From Curvibacter delicatus NBRC 14919 (GTDB taxonomy: Bacteria > Pseudomonadota > Gammaproteobacteria > Burkholderiales > Burkholderiaceae_C), in the NCBI RefSeq assembly GCF_001592265.1, contig NZ_BCWP01000026.1, forward strand, positions 1-53,340: a stretch of 53,340 nucleotides of DNA, given 5' to 3'. The notes under the pieces are model-generated. The model ran no database searches, was not told the origin of the DNA, and worked only from the letters and a program-made list of their open reading frames with translations. Of the stretch, positions 17,941 to 27,162 are shown piece after piece. The translations under genes were made by a program, and so were the position numbers. Each line of letters opens with the position of its first letter. Positions within the stretch are counted from its first letter, which is position 1.

Positions 17941-19230
17941 ATGTTGGAACGCTACTTCCAGCTCTCGGCACACGGCACCACCGTCAAGACCGAACTGCTG
18001 GCCGGATTGACCACCTTCTTGACGATGGCCTACATCATCTTCGTCAACCCGGATATCCTGTCGGCCGCCGGCATGCCGAAAGACTCCGTGTTCGTGGCCA
18101 CCTGCCTGGCCGCTGCCATCGGCTCGGCCATCATGGGCCTGTATGCCAACTACCCAATCGCATTGGCCCCAGGCATGGGCCTGAATGCCTACTTCGCGTT
18201 CGCCGTGGTCAAGGGCATGGGCTTCACTTGGCAGGCCGCACTCGGCGCCGTGTTCATCTCGGGCTTGCTGTTCATTCTGGTGAGCCTGTTCAAGGTCCGT
18301 GAGGCCATCGTCAACGCCATTCCGCGTTCGCTCAAATTCGCCATCTCGGCCGGCATCGGCCTCTTTCTGGCCATCATCGGGTTGAAGAATGCCGGCCTGA
18401 TCGTCGCGCACCCCTCGACCCTCCTCACCCTGGGCAACCTGCACCAGCCGGCCCCGGTGCTGGCGGCACTTGGCTTCCTGTTGATCGTGGCATTGGAGTG
18501 GCGCAAAGTACCAGGCGCCATCATCATCAGCATCCTGGCCGTGACCGTGGCCTCCATTGCGATGGGCCTGACCTCCTTCAACGGCATCATTGCCGCACCG
18601 CCCTCCGTCGCGCCAACCTTCCTGCAAATGGACATTGCCGGCGCCCTCAACGCCGGCTTGTTGACCGTCATCCTGACCTTCTTCCTGGTCGAACTGTTCG
18701 ACGCATCCGGCACGCTGATCGGCGTGGCCCATCGCGCCGGTCTGCTCGACAAGGATGGCAAGCTGCCGCACCTGAAAAAAGCACTGCTGGCCGACTCCAC
18801 CGCCATTGCTGCCGGTGCGGCGCTCGGCACCTCGTCCACCACGGCCTACATCGAGTCCGCCGCCGGCACGGCAGCTGGCGGCCGCACCGGGCTGACGGCC
18901 GTCACCGTGGCCGTGCTGTTCCTTGTCGCGCTGGTGTTCGCCCCACTGGCCGGCACCGTGCCAGCCTTTGCCACCGCACCGGCGCTGTGCTACGTGGCCG
19001 TGCTGATGCTGCGTGGCCTGGCCGAAATCGAATGGGACGACCTGACCGAAGCCGCCCCTGCCGCCATCACGGCCATCACCATGCCCTTCACGTTCTCCAT
19101 TGCCCACGGCATTGCCTTCGGCTTCATCACCTACGCCGCCATCAAGCTGCTGTCCGGCCGCGTGAAGGAACTGCCTGCGACGGTGACAGTGATTGCGGTG
19201 ATGTTCGTGTTGAAGTTTGCGTTCTTGTAA
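17941..19230 (+). CDS. AzgA-type purine (guanine/hypoxanthine or adenine) permease
   Basis: A 429-residue membrane protein of the NCS2/AzgA family with about 12-13 hydrophobic segments. Family motifs are present: TTFLTMAYIIFVNP at the N-terminus, NYPIALAPGMGLNAYF and GTSSTTAYIESAAGTAAGGRTGL. It imports purine bases by proton symport. The ATG at 17941 is chosen because GGAG stands 6 bases upstream; ATGs at 17911 and 17929 are less well placed. A strong terminator follows. Confidence 0.9.
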   Translation: MLERYFQLSAHGTTVKTELLAGLTTFLTMAYIIFVNPDILSAAGMPKDSVFVATCLAAAIGSAIMGLYANYPIALAPGMGLNAYFAFAVVKGMGFTWQAALGAVFISGLLFILVSLFKVREAIVNAIPRSLKFAISAGIGLFLAIIGLKNAGLIVAHPSTLLTLGNLHQPAPVLAALGFLLIVALEWRKVPGAIIISILAVTVASIAMGLTSFNGIIAAPPSVAPTFLQMDIAGALNAGLLTVILTFFLVELFDASGTLIGVAHRAGLLDKDGKLPHLKKALLADSTAIAAGAALGTSSTTAYIESAAGTAAGGRTGLTAVTVAVLFLVALVFAPLAGTVPAFATAPALCYVAVLMLRGLAEIEWDDLTEAAPAAITAITMPFTFSIAHGIAFGFITYAAIKLLSGRVKELPATVTVIAVMFVLKFAFL

Positions 19231-19294
19231 AAACGGCACCCTGGAAAAAGAAGCCCGGCATCCAGCCGAGGCGTTCAACTAAAGTGTGGAAAAG

Positions 19295-19318
19295 GAGCTG
19301 CTTCGGCAGCTCTTTTTT
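19295..19318 (+). terminator. rho-independent terminator after purine permease
   Basis: A perfect 7-base-pair stem GAGCTGC/GCAGCTC with a UUCG tetraloop is followed by six T residues. On the other strand the same stem is followed by CTTTTCC, so weak bidirectional function is possible. Confidence 0.9.
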
Positions 19319-19320
19319 AG

Positions 19321-19570
19321 CTGGCGACCGAGTTCTGGACCGATTGACACAAATTCTCGTCGATCCCCGACACGGTGTGGCGATCGGCCAAGACCTGAAG
19401 GAGGGCTTCGGCATGCATTCCCAGCTGGATGCAACAACAGCTGCTGCTGGGAGCTGGTACGGCGCACGTCGCCCACACCGACGACAGCTGACGCTCCGAT
19501 GGAACATTCATATGGCGATGGACGCCGACTTGAACACCGTCATCGCGGCCAGCGACAAAGTGCGGTACGG
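19321..19570. other. intergenic stretch with no recognisable gene
   Basis: Between the terminator and the large palindrome there is about 250 bases with a short minus-strand frame (19317-19511, 64 codons) and plus-strand frames. None matches a family I know, and none has a convincing ribosome site. It may be the decayed remainder of a mobile element or a lost gene. Confidence 0.3.
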
Positions 19571-19653
19571 CTAGTGATCTGTAACGCTTGAATCGGTGGT
19601 AATTCGTCGGGTCGGATCGAAGTACTACCGATTCAAGCGTTACAGATCACTAG
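19571..19653. repeat. 83-base near-perfect palindrome
   Basis: Two 27-base arms (19571-19597 and 19627-19653) are exact reverse complements, beginning CTAGTGATCTGTAACGCTTG. The pairing continues inward with a few mismatches (GGTGGTAATTCG against CGAAGTACTACC), leaving a loop of about 10 bases. No T-run follows, so it is not a standard terminator. It could be a miniature transposable element, paired insertion-sequence ends, or a protein or recombinase site. Confidence 0.8.
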
Positions 19654-19771
19654 CAGGGTAGGTCCTACACGGGCCAACTTTGGATGGAAATCACTGTTCC
19701 AAGTGGATCAGATTTCGGCAGAATTCAACAGCCTTCACTATAGCGCCGTCAGATATTTATCTGGTAGGATG

Positions 19772-19953
19772 GTGGCGTTTCGGGTGCGCCCCTCACCAGT
19801 TGATGGGTGTTAAACGGGAAGCCGGTGACACTGCCAAGCAGTTATTCCGGCGCAGCCCCCGCTGCTGTAAGCCTGACGACTCCGCCCACAAGCCACTGTG
19901 CAAGACACGGGAAGGCGCGGAGAAGGAAGAAGGCGAGCCAGAATACCGGCCCG
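19772..19953 (+). ncRNA. cobalamin (AdoCbl) riboswitch
   Basis: The leader of the corrin operon contains the ordered conserved blocks of the B12 riboswitch: ACGGGAAGCCGGTG (19813-19826), CCGGCGCAGCCCCCGC (19847-19862) running into TGCTGTAA, GCCACTG (19892-19898), GGGAAGGC (19909-19916) and the B12-box-like AGCCAGAATACCGGCC (19936-19951). It should bind adenosylcobalamin and reduce expression of the following operon. About 130 bases separate it from the first start codon, enough for an expression platform. Confidence 0.93.
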
Positions 19954-20083
19954 AAAAGAGCAAGCACCATTCCCCGGGGTGACGGGAAACAGGCTGCCTT
20001 TTCGGCTCAGGCCGTTGGGTATAGGTCCTCTTTTCAATCCCCCGCATGGTGTCGTCACGAAACCATTCGACGGGAGGATTCGA

Positions 20084-20902
20084 ATGCATCACATCGATGA
20101 CTTGCGGTCTGCCCCGCACCCAATCCTCGGCAAAATTTGGTTTGTCGGCGCGGGCCCCGGTGACCCCGAGCTGATCACCGTGAAGGGGCGCAAGCTCCTC
20201 GAACAAGCCGGTGCCGTGTTGTTTGCTGGATCTTTAGTGGACCAGGCAGCGACTTTCTATGCACCCGCCGATTGCATCATCCGCGACTCCAAGGATATGA
20301 CCTTGGAGGAGATGACAGATTGGCTCGTCGAGCAAGCGCAACATCACGAAACCGTCGTTCGACTGCAGACCGGCGACCCGGGCTTGTATGGCGCCTTGAT
20401 CGAGATGACGCGGCCGTTGACCGCTGAAGGCATCCGCTGGGCTGTGGTCCCGGGTGTCTCGTCGGCCATGGCCTCCATGGCGGCGGCGGGCGAATCGATG
20501 ACGCTGCCGGAGGTGACGCAAAGCGTGATCCTGACACGCGTCGAGGGGCGCACGCCCATGCCCCCCGGTGAGGACCTGGCATCGCTGGCGGCACACCACA
20601 CCACGCTTTGCATTTTTCTGTCTATCACGCTGCTGCACAAGGTGGAGACGGGCCTGCGCGCAGCCGGTTGGCCCGAAAACGCCCCGATGTTGGTGGTGCA
20701 CAAAGCCAGTTGGCCGGGCCAGGAGCGCATCGTGCGCGGCACCTTGGCCGACATCAAACAGCGTTGCCGCGAAGCCGGCATCGTCAGCCAAGCCATGATC
20801 GTCGCCAGCCCGACGCTGGGCGCAAGCGATTGGCCGGATCTGGTGAGGTCCAAGTTGTATGACCCCACCTTTACCCACCGTTTTCGAAAGGCGATCGCAT
20901 GA
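20084..20902 (+). CDS. cbiF: CbiF/CobM, (cobalt-)precorrin-4 C11-methyltransferase
   Basis: A 272-residue tetrapyrrole methylase. The N-terminal SAM loop GAGPGDPELITVKG and the central LQTGDPGLYGAL are the family motifs, with PGVSSAMASMAAAG typical of the C11 enzyme. It adds the C11 methyl group during corrin ring synthesis. The ATG at 20084 follows GGGAGG and is the first gene after the riboswitch. The stop overlaps the next start (ATGA). Confidence 0.9.
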   Translation: MHHIDDLRSAPHPILGKIWFVGAGPGDPELITVKGRKLLEQAGAVLFAGSLVDQAATFYAPADCIIRDSKDMTLEEMTDWLVEQAQHHETVVRLQTGDPGLYGALIEMTRPLTAEGIRWAVVPGVSSAMASMAAAGESMTLPEVTQSVILTRVEGRTPMPPGEDLASLAAHHTTLCIFLSITLLHKVETGLRAAGWPENAPMLVVHKASWPGQERIVRGTLADIKQRCREAGIVSQAMIVASPTLGASDWPDLVRSKLYDPTFTHRFRKAIA

Positions 20903-21816
20903 GCATTGCACACGAGACCATTCTTATCGTGGGACATGGCTCCCGCGAAGACTCCGGTAACCAAGAGATTCGTGATTTCGTTGGGCAATGGCGCGCCCGA
21001 CGCCCGGGTTGGCGGATCGAGGTCTGTTTCATTGAATTTGCGTCTCCGTCGCTCCATGACGGATTGCTCCAGGCCGCGCGCTCGTCGCGACGCGTGCTGG
21101 TATTGCCGCTCATCCTGAATGCGGCGGGGCACGTCAAGATGGAGATCCCGGAGGCTATCGAGCACGCTCGGCAGCACTGCCCCGGTGTCGACATCGTGTT
21201 GGCCCCCCACCTCACGGCTTGCGATCCCATTTTGGCGATCCTCAAGCGGCGCTTGCGCCATGCCATGGGGCGGCTGGATATGCCGGACCCCACCACGACC
21301 GGTGTGGTTCTGCTGGGCCGAGGTTCCTCGGACCGGGGCGCCAATGGCGAGATGGCCAAGATGGCCCGCTGGCTGCAGGAAGAAGGGGATCACGAGCTGG
21401 TCGATCTGGCCTTCACCGGTATCACCTGGCCCCGGCTGGAGCGGGTGGTTCAGCGGCAGGTCACGTGGGGCATGCGGCAAATCGTCGTGTTGCCGTACTA
21501 CCTGTACACGGGAACTTTGATGGAACGCATCCACCGACAGGTGGAGCACCTGCGCGTCCAGTACCCGCAGATCCGGCTTGAATGTACCCACCACTTTGGA
21601 TTTGAAAAAGAGATTTTCGAGTTGCTGGAGCAACGTATCTCCGACCTGCAAGCCGGTGTCCCGGACAGCAAGCTGCCGTGTGATGGGTGCAGTTACCGCG
21701 AGATCGCCCACGACATGGGCCACGGGCACTCACACGAGCACACGCATGGGCATGTGCATGCCACGGGGGAAGTTGTGGCGATCCTGAAGACGTCCACGGA
21801 GGTGCGGGCAGCATGA
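20899..21816 (+). CDS. cbiX: CbiX, sirohydrochlorin cobaltochelatase (long form, His-rich tail)
   Basis: A 305-residue two-domain chelatase that inserts cobalt into sirohydrochlorin, the step that defines the early-cobalt pathway. The first half has the catalytic VGHGSRE; the second has a degenerate LLGRGSSD. After the chelatase core come a CDGC pair (about 265-268) and a His-rich stretch (GHGHSHEHTHGHVHATG), matching the Fe-S site and metal-storage tail described for long CbiX proteins such as that of Bacillus megaterium. It overlaps both neighbours by ATGA. Confidence 0.93.
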   Translation: MSIAHETILIVGHGSREDSGNQEIRDFVGQWRARRPGWRIEVCFIEFASPSLHDGLLQAARSSRRVLVLPLILNAAGHVKMEIPEAIEHARQHCPGVDIVLAPHLTACDPILAILKRRLRHAMGRLDMPDPTTTGVVLLGRGSSDRGANGEMAKMARWLQEEGDHELVDLAFTGITWPRLERVVQRQVTWGMRQIVVLPYYLYTGTLMERIHRQVEHLRVQYPQIRLECTHHFGFEKEIFELLEQRISDLQAGVPDSKLPCDGCSYREIAHDMGHGHSHEHTHGHVHATGEVVAILKTSTEVRAA

Positions 21817-22508
21817 GCACCGTCAATACCGTCACCGAGCAGCTCACCCGGGCGGGACAGGCGATCGAGCACGACAGCTTCTCCATCATCGACGCCGAAG
21901 TGGGGTCGCACACTTACCGCGCCGAGCAGTGGCCGATCGTGCGCCGCATGATCCACGCCAATGCCGATTTCGAATTCAATGGTCTGACGGATTTTCACCC
22001 CGGTGCCGTAGAGGCTGGCATCCAGGCGATGTTGCGCGGCAACACGCCGGTGGTCGCCGATGTCGAGATGATCTGCTCGGGTCTGTCGCAACCCCGGCTA
22101 GCGCATTTCGGGATGCGAACACACCAGTTCATCAGCGATGATGATGTGATCGAGGCTGCCAGGGCGCAAGACACCACCCGGGCGGTGCAAGCCATCCGCA
22201 AGGCTCACCAGCTGGGGTTGCTGAACGGCGCTATTGTGGGCATTGGGAACGCGCCGACTGCCCTGATCGAACTGGTTCGATTGATCCGCGAGGAAAGGGT
22301 ACGTCCGTCCCTGGTGGTTGGCATGCCCGTGGGATTTGTCGCCGCAGCGGAATCGAAAGATTTGATGGCCACCGTTTTCGATGTTCCATGGATCATCATC
22401 CGCGGCCGCAAAGGGGGCTCAACTTTGGTGGTGGCGGCACTGCACGCGTTGCTGGCCTTGGCCGAAGAGCGCCAAAAGGCGTCGACCCACGCGCCACCTC
22501 TGGCGTGA
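21813..22508 (+). CDS. cbiC: CbiC/CobH, (cobalt-)precorrin-8 methylmutase
   Basis: This 231-residue enzyme moves the C11 methyl group to C12, producing (cobyr)inic acid-type corrin. Motifs: NGLTDFHPGAVEAGIQAM, VVADVEMICSG, IGNAPTAL and VVGMPVGFVAAAESK, all typical of the family, including the conserved region around the catalytic His. The start at 21813 overlaps the cbiX stop. Confidence 0.93.
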   Translation: MSTVNTVTEQLTRAGQAIEHDSFSIIDAEVGSHTYRAEQWPIVRRMIHANADFEFNGLTDFHPGAVEAGIQAMLRGNTPVVADVEMICSGLSQPRLAHFGMRTHQFISDDDVIEAARAQDTTRAVQAIRKAHQLGLLNGAIVGIGNAPTALIELVRLIREERVRPSLVVGMPVGFVAAAESKDLMATVFDVPWIIIRGRKGGSTLVVAALHALLALAEERQKASTHAPPLA

Positions 22509-22521
22509 GCGCACATCAGCT

Positions 22522-23724
22522 ATGACGGACAAACCCAGCCAACGCGGTACCCGTACCGGTTTCACCACCGGCGCGTGTTCCGCCGCGGCCGCACGGGCAG
22601 CCGCGATGGGCCTGGTCGACGGCGCAGTCCCGGCTGAAGTGGAATGCCTGTTACCCAACGGCAGCCGGGTCCGTTTTGTGGTGCACGACGGCCACTGCAA
22701 CGCACAGTCCGCGCACGCCATGGTGATCAAGTTCGCTGGCGACGATCCCGACTGCACTGATGGCGCCCATTTGACCGTCGACCTGCGTGTGCTGCCTGGG
22801 CTAGCCGGAGAAGTGTCCTTTCGCGCCGGTGACGGTGTCGGTACCGTGACCATGCCCGGTTTGGGCTTGGACGTGGGCGGCCCGGCCATCAATGCCGTGC
22901 CACGGCAAAACATTGCCGACAACCTGCGCGAGGTGGCTGGCGACCTCCTGAGTGCCCATGGCGTGGAGGTCACCATCAGCGTTCCGGGTGGCCAGGAAAT
23001 GGCCAAGAAGACGACCAATGCCCGTCTGGGTATTTTGGGCGGCATCAGCATCTTGGGTACCACAGGCATCGTCAAGCCCTACTCGACCGCCGCGTGGCGG
23101 GCCAGCGTTGTGCAGGGCATCCAAGTCGCCGCGACCCTGGGCCACGACGTGGTGGCGCTGACCACGGGTGGCCGGACCGAAACCTTCGCCATGGCGGCGT
23201 TGCGCCGGGAGCGTCCAGAGCTGCCGGCGGCCTGCTTCGTGCAGATGGGGGACTTCTTGCGCTATGCGCTGGACGAAGTGGTAGCCCAGGGCATCACGCA
23301 CGTCGTGCTGGGGGTGATGGTGGGCAAGCTCACCAAGATCGCGCAAGGCGAAACCATCACCCACGCCAACCGCAACGTGGTGGATACGGATTTGGTGGCC
23401 GAGATTGCGCGCCAGATCGGGGCCAGCGAAGAGGACTGCGCCGCCATCAGCCAAGCGGAAACGGCCCGATTTGGGGCGGAGCTGATGGTCGAGCGTGGAC
23501 TCGGCGATGCGTTTCACCACGCATTGGCCCAACGCGCCATCGACACTTTGACTGCGCCTGAGCGTTATGGGAGCGCATTCCAGTTGCGGGTGTTGGTGTG
23601 CGATTTCTCGGGTCACCCGGTGGCCGATGTGGTCTCGGCGCCGGCACTGCCCCGCCCCAAACCGGCCACGGCGGGACGGACCGGCATCGGGCACACCCAC
23701 CACGCCGACTTTGATACGGAATAG
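22522..23724 (+). CDS. cbiD: CbiD, cobalt-precorrin-5B C1-methyltransferase
   Basis: CbiD methylates C1 in the oxygen-independent pathway and has no counterpart in the aerobic one, so it marks the route used. The 400-residue protein begins RTGFTTGACSAAAARAA, the CbiD signature, and includes GIVKPYSTAAWRASV and a GKLTKIAQGE segment. The ATG is 13 bases after the cbiC stop. Confidence 0.94.
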   Translation: MTDKPSQRGTRTGFTTGACSAAAARAAAMGLVDGAVPAEVECLLPNGSRVRFVVHDGHCNAQSAHAMVIKFAGDDPDCTDGAHLTVDLRVLPGLAGEVSFRAGDGVGTVTMPGLGLDVGGPAINAVPRQNIADNLREVAGDLLSAHGVEVTISVPGGQEMAKKTTNARLGILGGISILGTTGIVKPYSTAAWRASVVQGIQVAATLGHDVVALTTGGRTETFAMAALRRERPELPAACFVQMGDFLRYALDEVVAQGITHVVLGVMVGKLTKIAQGETITHANRNVVDTDLVAEIARQIGASEEDCAAISQAETARFGAELMVERGLGDAFHHALAQRAIDTLTAPERYGSAFQLRVLVCDFSGHPVADVVSAPALPRPKPATAGRTGIGHTHHADFDTE

Positions 23725-23727
23725 ACG

Positions 23728-25044
23728 ATGGACATCTGTACAACGAAAGACCCCAATCCCTGTCGCGTGATCGGTGTGCTGGACGACGGCGTGAACAGCC
23801 TGAGCGCAACCGCCCTGGCGTACCTGCGCACGGCGGACGTGGTGATCGGCGGGTCGCGCACCCTGGCCTTGTTGGAAGCGGAGATCCCCGCCAGCGCCCA
23901 GACGCGTGACTTGACCGGGCAGTTGAAGGCCGTGCCGGAGTGGGTGCGATCGGCCCGTGAAGCCCACCAAAGCTGCGTGGTTCTGGCCACCGGCGACCCG
24001 CTGTGCCACGGCATCGCCCCCTACCTGGCGCAGCATGTGTGCCTAGATGCGCTGGATGTCCTGCCCAACCTGTCGACGTTGCAGCTTGCGTGTGCCCGAG
24101 TCGGGTTGGCATGGCAGGACGCACGGATCGTGTCGGTGCACAACAAGGACGCCGGTGAGTGGGTGCGCGGCAGCCGTCCCGAACATGGCTTGTACCAACT
24201 GGCCCAGGCCCTGCGCTCGCAGCACAGCCTGCTGGTGCTGACGAGTCCGGCCAACAGCCCGGACCGTATCGCGAGGCTGTTGCTGGCCGAGGGCCTTGGC
24301 GAAGAATTCCACATGGCGGTCGCTGAGAACCTGTTGCAGACGGATGAACGCGTCTACGCCCAGCTCAGCCCGGAGCAAGCCGCGCACATGCGCTTTGCCG
24401 ACTTGAACGTGGTGCTGCTGTGGCGTACGTGCACACGCGCTGAGCCGGTGCGTTTCGGCCTGAATGATGCGGCCTACCAGCAGCGTCAGCCCGACAAGGG
24501 GCTCATCACCAAGCAGGAGGTGCGCGCCGTCTCGCTGGCGCGGCTGCAACTGCGCGCCGATAGTCTGGTGTGGGACATCGGGGCCGGCTCCGGCTCCATC
24601 GGGTTGGAGGCCGCGCGCCTGTGTGCACACGGTCATGTTTGGGCAATCGAAAAGAACGAAGCCGACGTGGCCATTGCCCAGGCCAACCACGCTGCTTTCG
24701 GCGTGAGCAACTACAGCCTGTTCCACGGCAAGGCGCCTCAGCATCTGGACGGCTGGCCCGATCCGGACGCCATCTTCATCGGCGGTTCCGGCGGTGAACT
24801 GGATGAGCTGATTGCGCTATGCCTGCGTCGTCTCAAGGCTGGTGGGACGCTGGTGATGAACTTCGTTACTCTGGAAAACCTGGCCCGCGCCACCCAGGCG
24901 CTGCAAAGCCTGGGCGCGACGTGGGATGTACTGCAACTGCAGGCCGCGCGCAGCAAGCCGATTCTGGACATGCACCGCATGGCCGCCGAAAACCCGGTCT
25001 GGATTGTTTGCGCCCAGGCTGCGCAAAACAAGGAGCAAACATGA
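23728..25044 (+). CDS. cobL: CbiE-CbiT fusion (CobL), C5,15-methyltransferase/decarboxylase
   Basis: A 438-residue fusion. The first half (to about residue 205) is CbiE, a tetrapyrrole methylase with VVIGGSRTLALLE and ATGDPLCHGI. The second half (from about 240) is CbiT, a class I SAM methyltransferase with IGAGSGSIGLEAARL and FIGGSGGELDEL. Together they methylate C5 and C15 and decarboxylate ring C. The stop overlaps the cbiL start. Confidence 0.92.
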   Translation: MDICTTKDPNPCRVIGVLDDGVNSLSATALAYLRTADVVIGGSRTLALLEAEIPASAQTRDLTGQLKAVPEWVRSAREAHQSCVVLATGDPLCHGIAPYLAQHVCLDALDVLPNLSTLQLACARVGLAWQDARIVSVHNKDAGEWVRGSRPEHGLYQLAQALRSQHSLLVLTSPANSPDRIARLLLAEGLGEEFHMAVAENLLQTDERVYAQLSPEQAAHMRFADLNVVLLWRTCTRAEPVRFGLNDAAYQQRQPDKGLITKQEVRAVSLARLQLRADSLVWDIGAGSGSIGLEAARLCAHGHVWAIEKNEADVAIAQANHAAFGVSNYSLFHGKAPQHLDGWPDPDAIFIGGSGGELDELIALCLRRLKAGGTLVMNFVTLENLARATQALQSLGATWDVLQLQAARSKPILDMHRMAAENPVWIVCAQAAQNKEQT

Positions 25045-25847
25045 ATCATGCACCGACGGGCCGGCTGATCGGCGTTTCGCTCGGTCCGGGCGATCCGGGC
25101 TTGATCACGCGCGCGGCCTGGGAGCAGTTGCAGCGCCGTGACGCGGTCTGGGTCTATCCCGCGCGCAGCGGCAAGACGCCGAGTTACGCCTGGGACATCG
25201 TCAGACGCGCCGGCGTGCAGCCGCCCGACGAACACGCCTTGCTGCTTTTCCCCATGACCCACGATGCCGAGAAGCTGGCTACTGCGTGGCTGAAGGCGGC
25301 CCACACCGTGCTGCCCTGGTTGCAGGCGGGCCAGGACGTGCTGTTCCTGGTTGAGGGCGATGCCAGCACCTATGCCACCTTCGGTCACTTGGCGCGCACC
25401 GTGCGCGGCTTGGACGAGCAGGTGGCGGTGCAGGTGATCGCCGGGGTCAACTCCTTCACGGCCGCCTGCGCCGACCTGAACCTGCCGTTTTCCGAGCAGG
25501 ACGACACGGTGGCCATTGTGCCGGCAGCCTACGGCTTGAGCGCGGTGGATCGTCTGCTGGACGACTTCGACACCCTGGTACTGATGAAGATCAAGCCGCT
25601 GCTGGACGACCTGCTCGACTGGCTGGAGCGGCGCGGCCTGCTGCAAGGCGCGCATTTCGTCGAGCGCGTGGGCGCAACCGACGAACGTCGCCTGTCGGGC
25701 GCCGACATGCTGGCGCTGCGTGGCAGCAAGGTGAGCTATCTCTCGCTGCTGATCGTGAAGAACACGCACCGCGTGCGTGGCGAGCGTATCAAGGGCTGTC
25801 TGAAAAAGAGCAGCCCTGTCCCTGCAACCGTCGAGGAGAATGCATGA
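25041..25847 (+). CDS. cbiL: CbiL/CobI, (cobalt-)precorrin-2 C20-methyltransferase
   Basis: A 268-residue tetrapyrrole methylase beginning GVSLGPGDPGLITRAAWEQL, with LFLVEGDASTYATFGHL, the GD-x-S-x-YST-type motif of the C20 enzyme. It adds the first peripheral methyl after sirohydrochlorin. The ATG follows AAGGAGC and overlaps the cobL stop; its own stop overlaps cbiG. Confidence 0.92.
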   Translation: MNHAPTGRLIGVSLGPGDPGLITRAAWEQLQRRDAVWVYPARSGKTPSYAWDIVRRAGVQPPDEHALLLFPMTHDAEKLATAWLKAAHTVLPWLQAGQDVLFLVEGDASTYATFGHLARTVRGLDEQVAVQVIAGVNSFTAACADLNLPFSEQDDTVAIVPAAYGLSAVDRLLDDFDTLVLMKIKPLLDDLLDWLERRGLLQGAHFVERVGATDERRLSGADMLALRGSKVSYLSLLIVKNTHRVRGERIKGCLKKSSPVPATVEENA

Positions 25848-26665
25848 GCGCAGACAGTAGAGAAGTCGTGCTGTCGGCTCCGGCGCGCGCGCGCGAAGAA
25901 ACGCGCGTGTGCCTGGTGGCCATCACCAAGCACGGCGCGGCGCAGGCGGCCAAACTGGCGGCCGATCTACCGCAGGCGCAGATCTGCACCTCGGCCAAGT
26001 TCGCCGAGGTCTTTGCCGGTCTACCCCAGCCCGTGCGCGCCTACGACGGTGCGTTGCGCGAGGAGATCGGAGCGCTGTTTGCCGACTTCGATCAGCTCGT
26101 CTTCTTCGTCTCGCTCGGCGCCGTGGTGCGCCTGATTGCGCCCTTCCTCAAGAGCAAGGACGAGGATCCGGGCGTGATCGTGGTCGACGATGCGGGGCGG
26201 TTTGTCATCCCCGTGCTGTCGGGCCATGTGGGCGGCGCCAACGTGTGGAGCGAGCGCGTGGCCGATCTACTGGGCGCCACCGCCGTGCTGACCACCGCTT
26301 CCGACGTGGGCAAGACGATCCCTGTCGACATCCTGGGCCGGCACCTGGGCTGGCGCGTGGAAGCCCCCAAGATCAACATCACGCGCGTCTCGGCCCATGT
26401 GGTCAACGGCGAACCCATCGCTTTCGTGCAGGAAGGGGGCAGCAGGCGCTGGTGGACGCGCGCCACGCCGCTGCCGGCCAATGTGGAACTGCTCGATTCG
26501 TTCGCGCAGGTACGCCCCGAGCATCACAAGGCGGTGCTGTGGGTGACGCAGGCCGAGGTCTCGCCCGCGCAGTGGCAGCAATGGGCAGAGCGGTTGGTGG
26601 TCTATCGGCCGCCGCAGGATCAGACGCCGGACGCCGGCGCGCACGCCTTGGAGCAAGCGGTATGA
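25844..26665 (+). CDS. cbiG: CbiG N-terminal and central domains, cobalt-precorrin-5A hydrolase
   Basis: This 273-residue protein covers the N-terminal and middle domains of CbiG: LVFFVSLGAVVRLIAPFLKSK and VIPVLSGHVGGANVWSERVA are characteristic. CbiG opens the delta-lactone ring and releases acetaldehyde, a step unique to the anaerobic route. The usual C-terminal domain is encoded by the next gene, overlapping by ATGA, so the protein is split compared with single-chain CbiG. Confidence 0.9.
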   Translation: MSADSREVVLSAPARAREETRVCLVAITKHGAAQAAKLAADLPQAQICTSAKFAEVFAGLPQPVRAYDGALREEIGALFADFDQLVFFVSLGAVVRLIAPFLKSKDEDPGVIVVDDAGRFVIPVLSGHVGGANVWSERVADLLGATAVLTTASDVGKTIPVDILGRHLGWRVEAPKINITRVSAHVVNGEPIAFVQEGGSRRWWTRATPLPANVELLDSFAQVRPEHHKAVLWVTQAEVSPAQWQQWAERLVVYRPPQDQTPDAGAHALEQAV

Positions 26666-27111
26666 ACGCGATGACCGGCATCCGCCTGGCCCTGGGCCTG
26701 GGCTGCGACCGCGGCACGCCGCTGGCCACGGTACAGGACTGTCTGCGCCAGGCACTGGCCCAGATCGGCGCGCGGCCCGAGCAGGTGGTGGCCATGGGCA
26801 CCATCGCGGCCAAGGCCGACGAACTCGCTTTTCAGCAACTGGCCGCGCGGCACGGCTGGCCGGTGCATCACTACAGCGCGGCCGAGCTGGCCGCGGTGGA
26901 CGTGCCGCATCCGTCGGAGACGGTACGGCGCTACATGGGCACGCCCTCGGTCAGCGAGGCGGCGGCCCTGCTCGCGGCCGGCGCCGACATGCGCGCGCTG
27001 CTGGTGGAAAAACACAAGCTGCGCGGCGCCGACGGCAAGAATGCCACGGTGTCGATTGCGCGTGTCGCTTCCGTTTCTTCTGCTCAACCTGTTCTCCCGC
27101 CGGGTGCTTAG
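26662..27111 (+). CDS. cobE: CobE / CbiG C-terminal domain protein
   Basis: A 149-residue stand-alone version of the CbiG C-terminal domain, called CobE in aerobic-pathway organisms. Motifs: RLALGLGCDRGTP near the N-terminus, then VPHPSETVRRYMGTPSVSEAAALLAAGA and LLVEKHKLRG. Its exact role is not settled; here it presumably completes CbiG in trans. The start overlaps the cbiG stop. Confidence 0.88.
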   Translation: MNAMTGIRLALGLGCDRGTPLATVQDCLRQALAQIGARPEQVVAMGTIAAKADELAFQQLAARHGWPVHHYSAAELAAVDVPHPSETVRRYMGTPSVSEAAALLAAGADMRALLVEKHKLRGADGKNATVSIARVASVSSAQPVLPPGA

Positions 27112-27162
27112 CCAATCCGGATATCTGTTTCCCCGACCCACTCTGACCTGAAAGGACTCATC

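Noticed and set aside
19796-20206. Open frames crossing the cobalamin riboswitch on both strands
   Set aside because: The conserved RNA blocks explain the sequence; the frames have no recognisable protein features.
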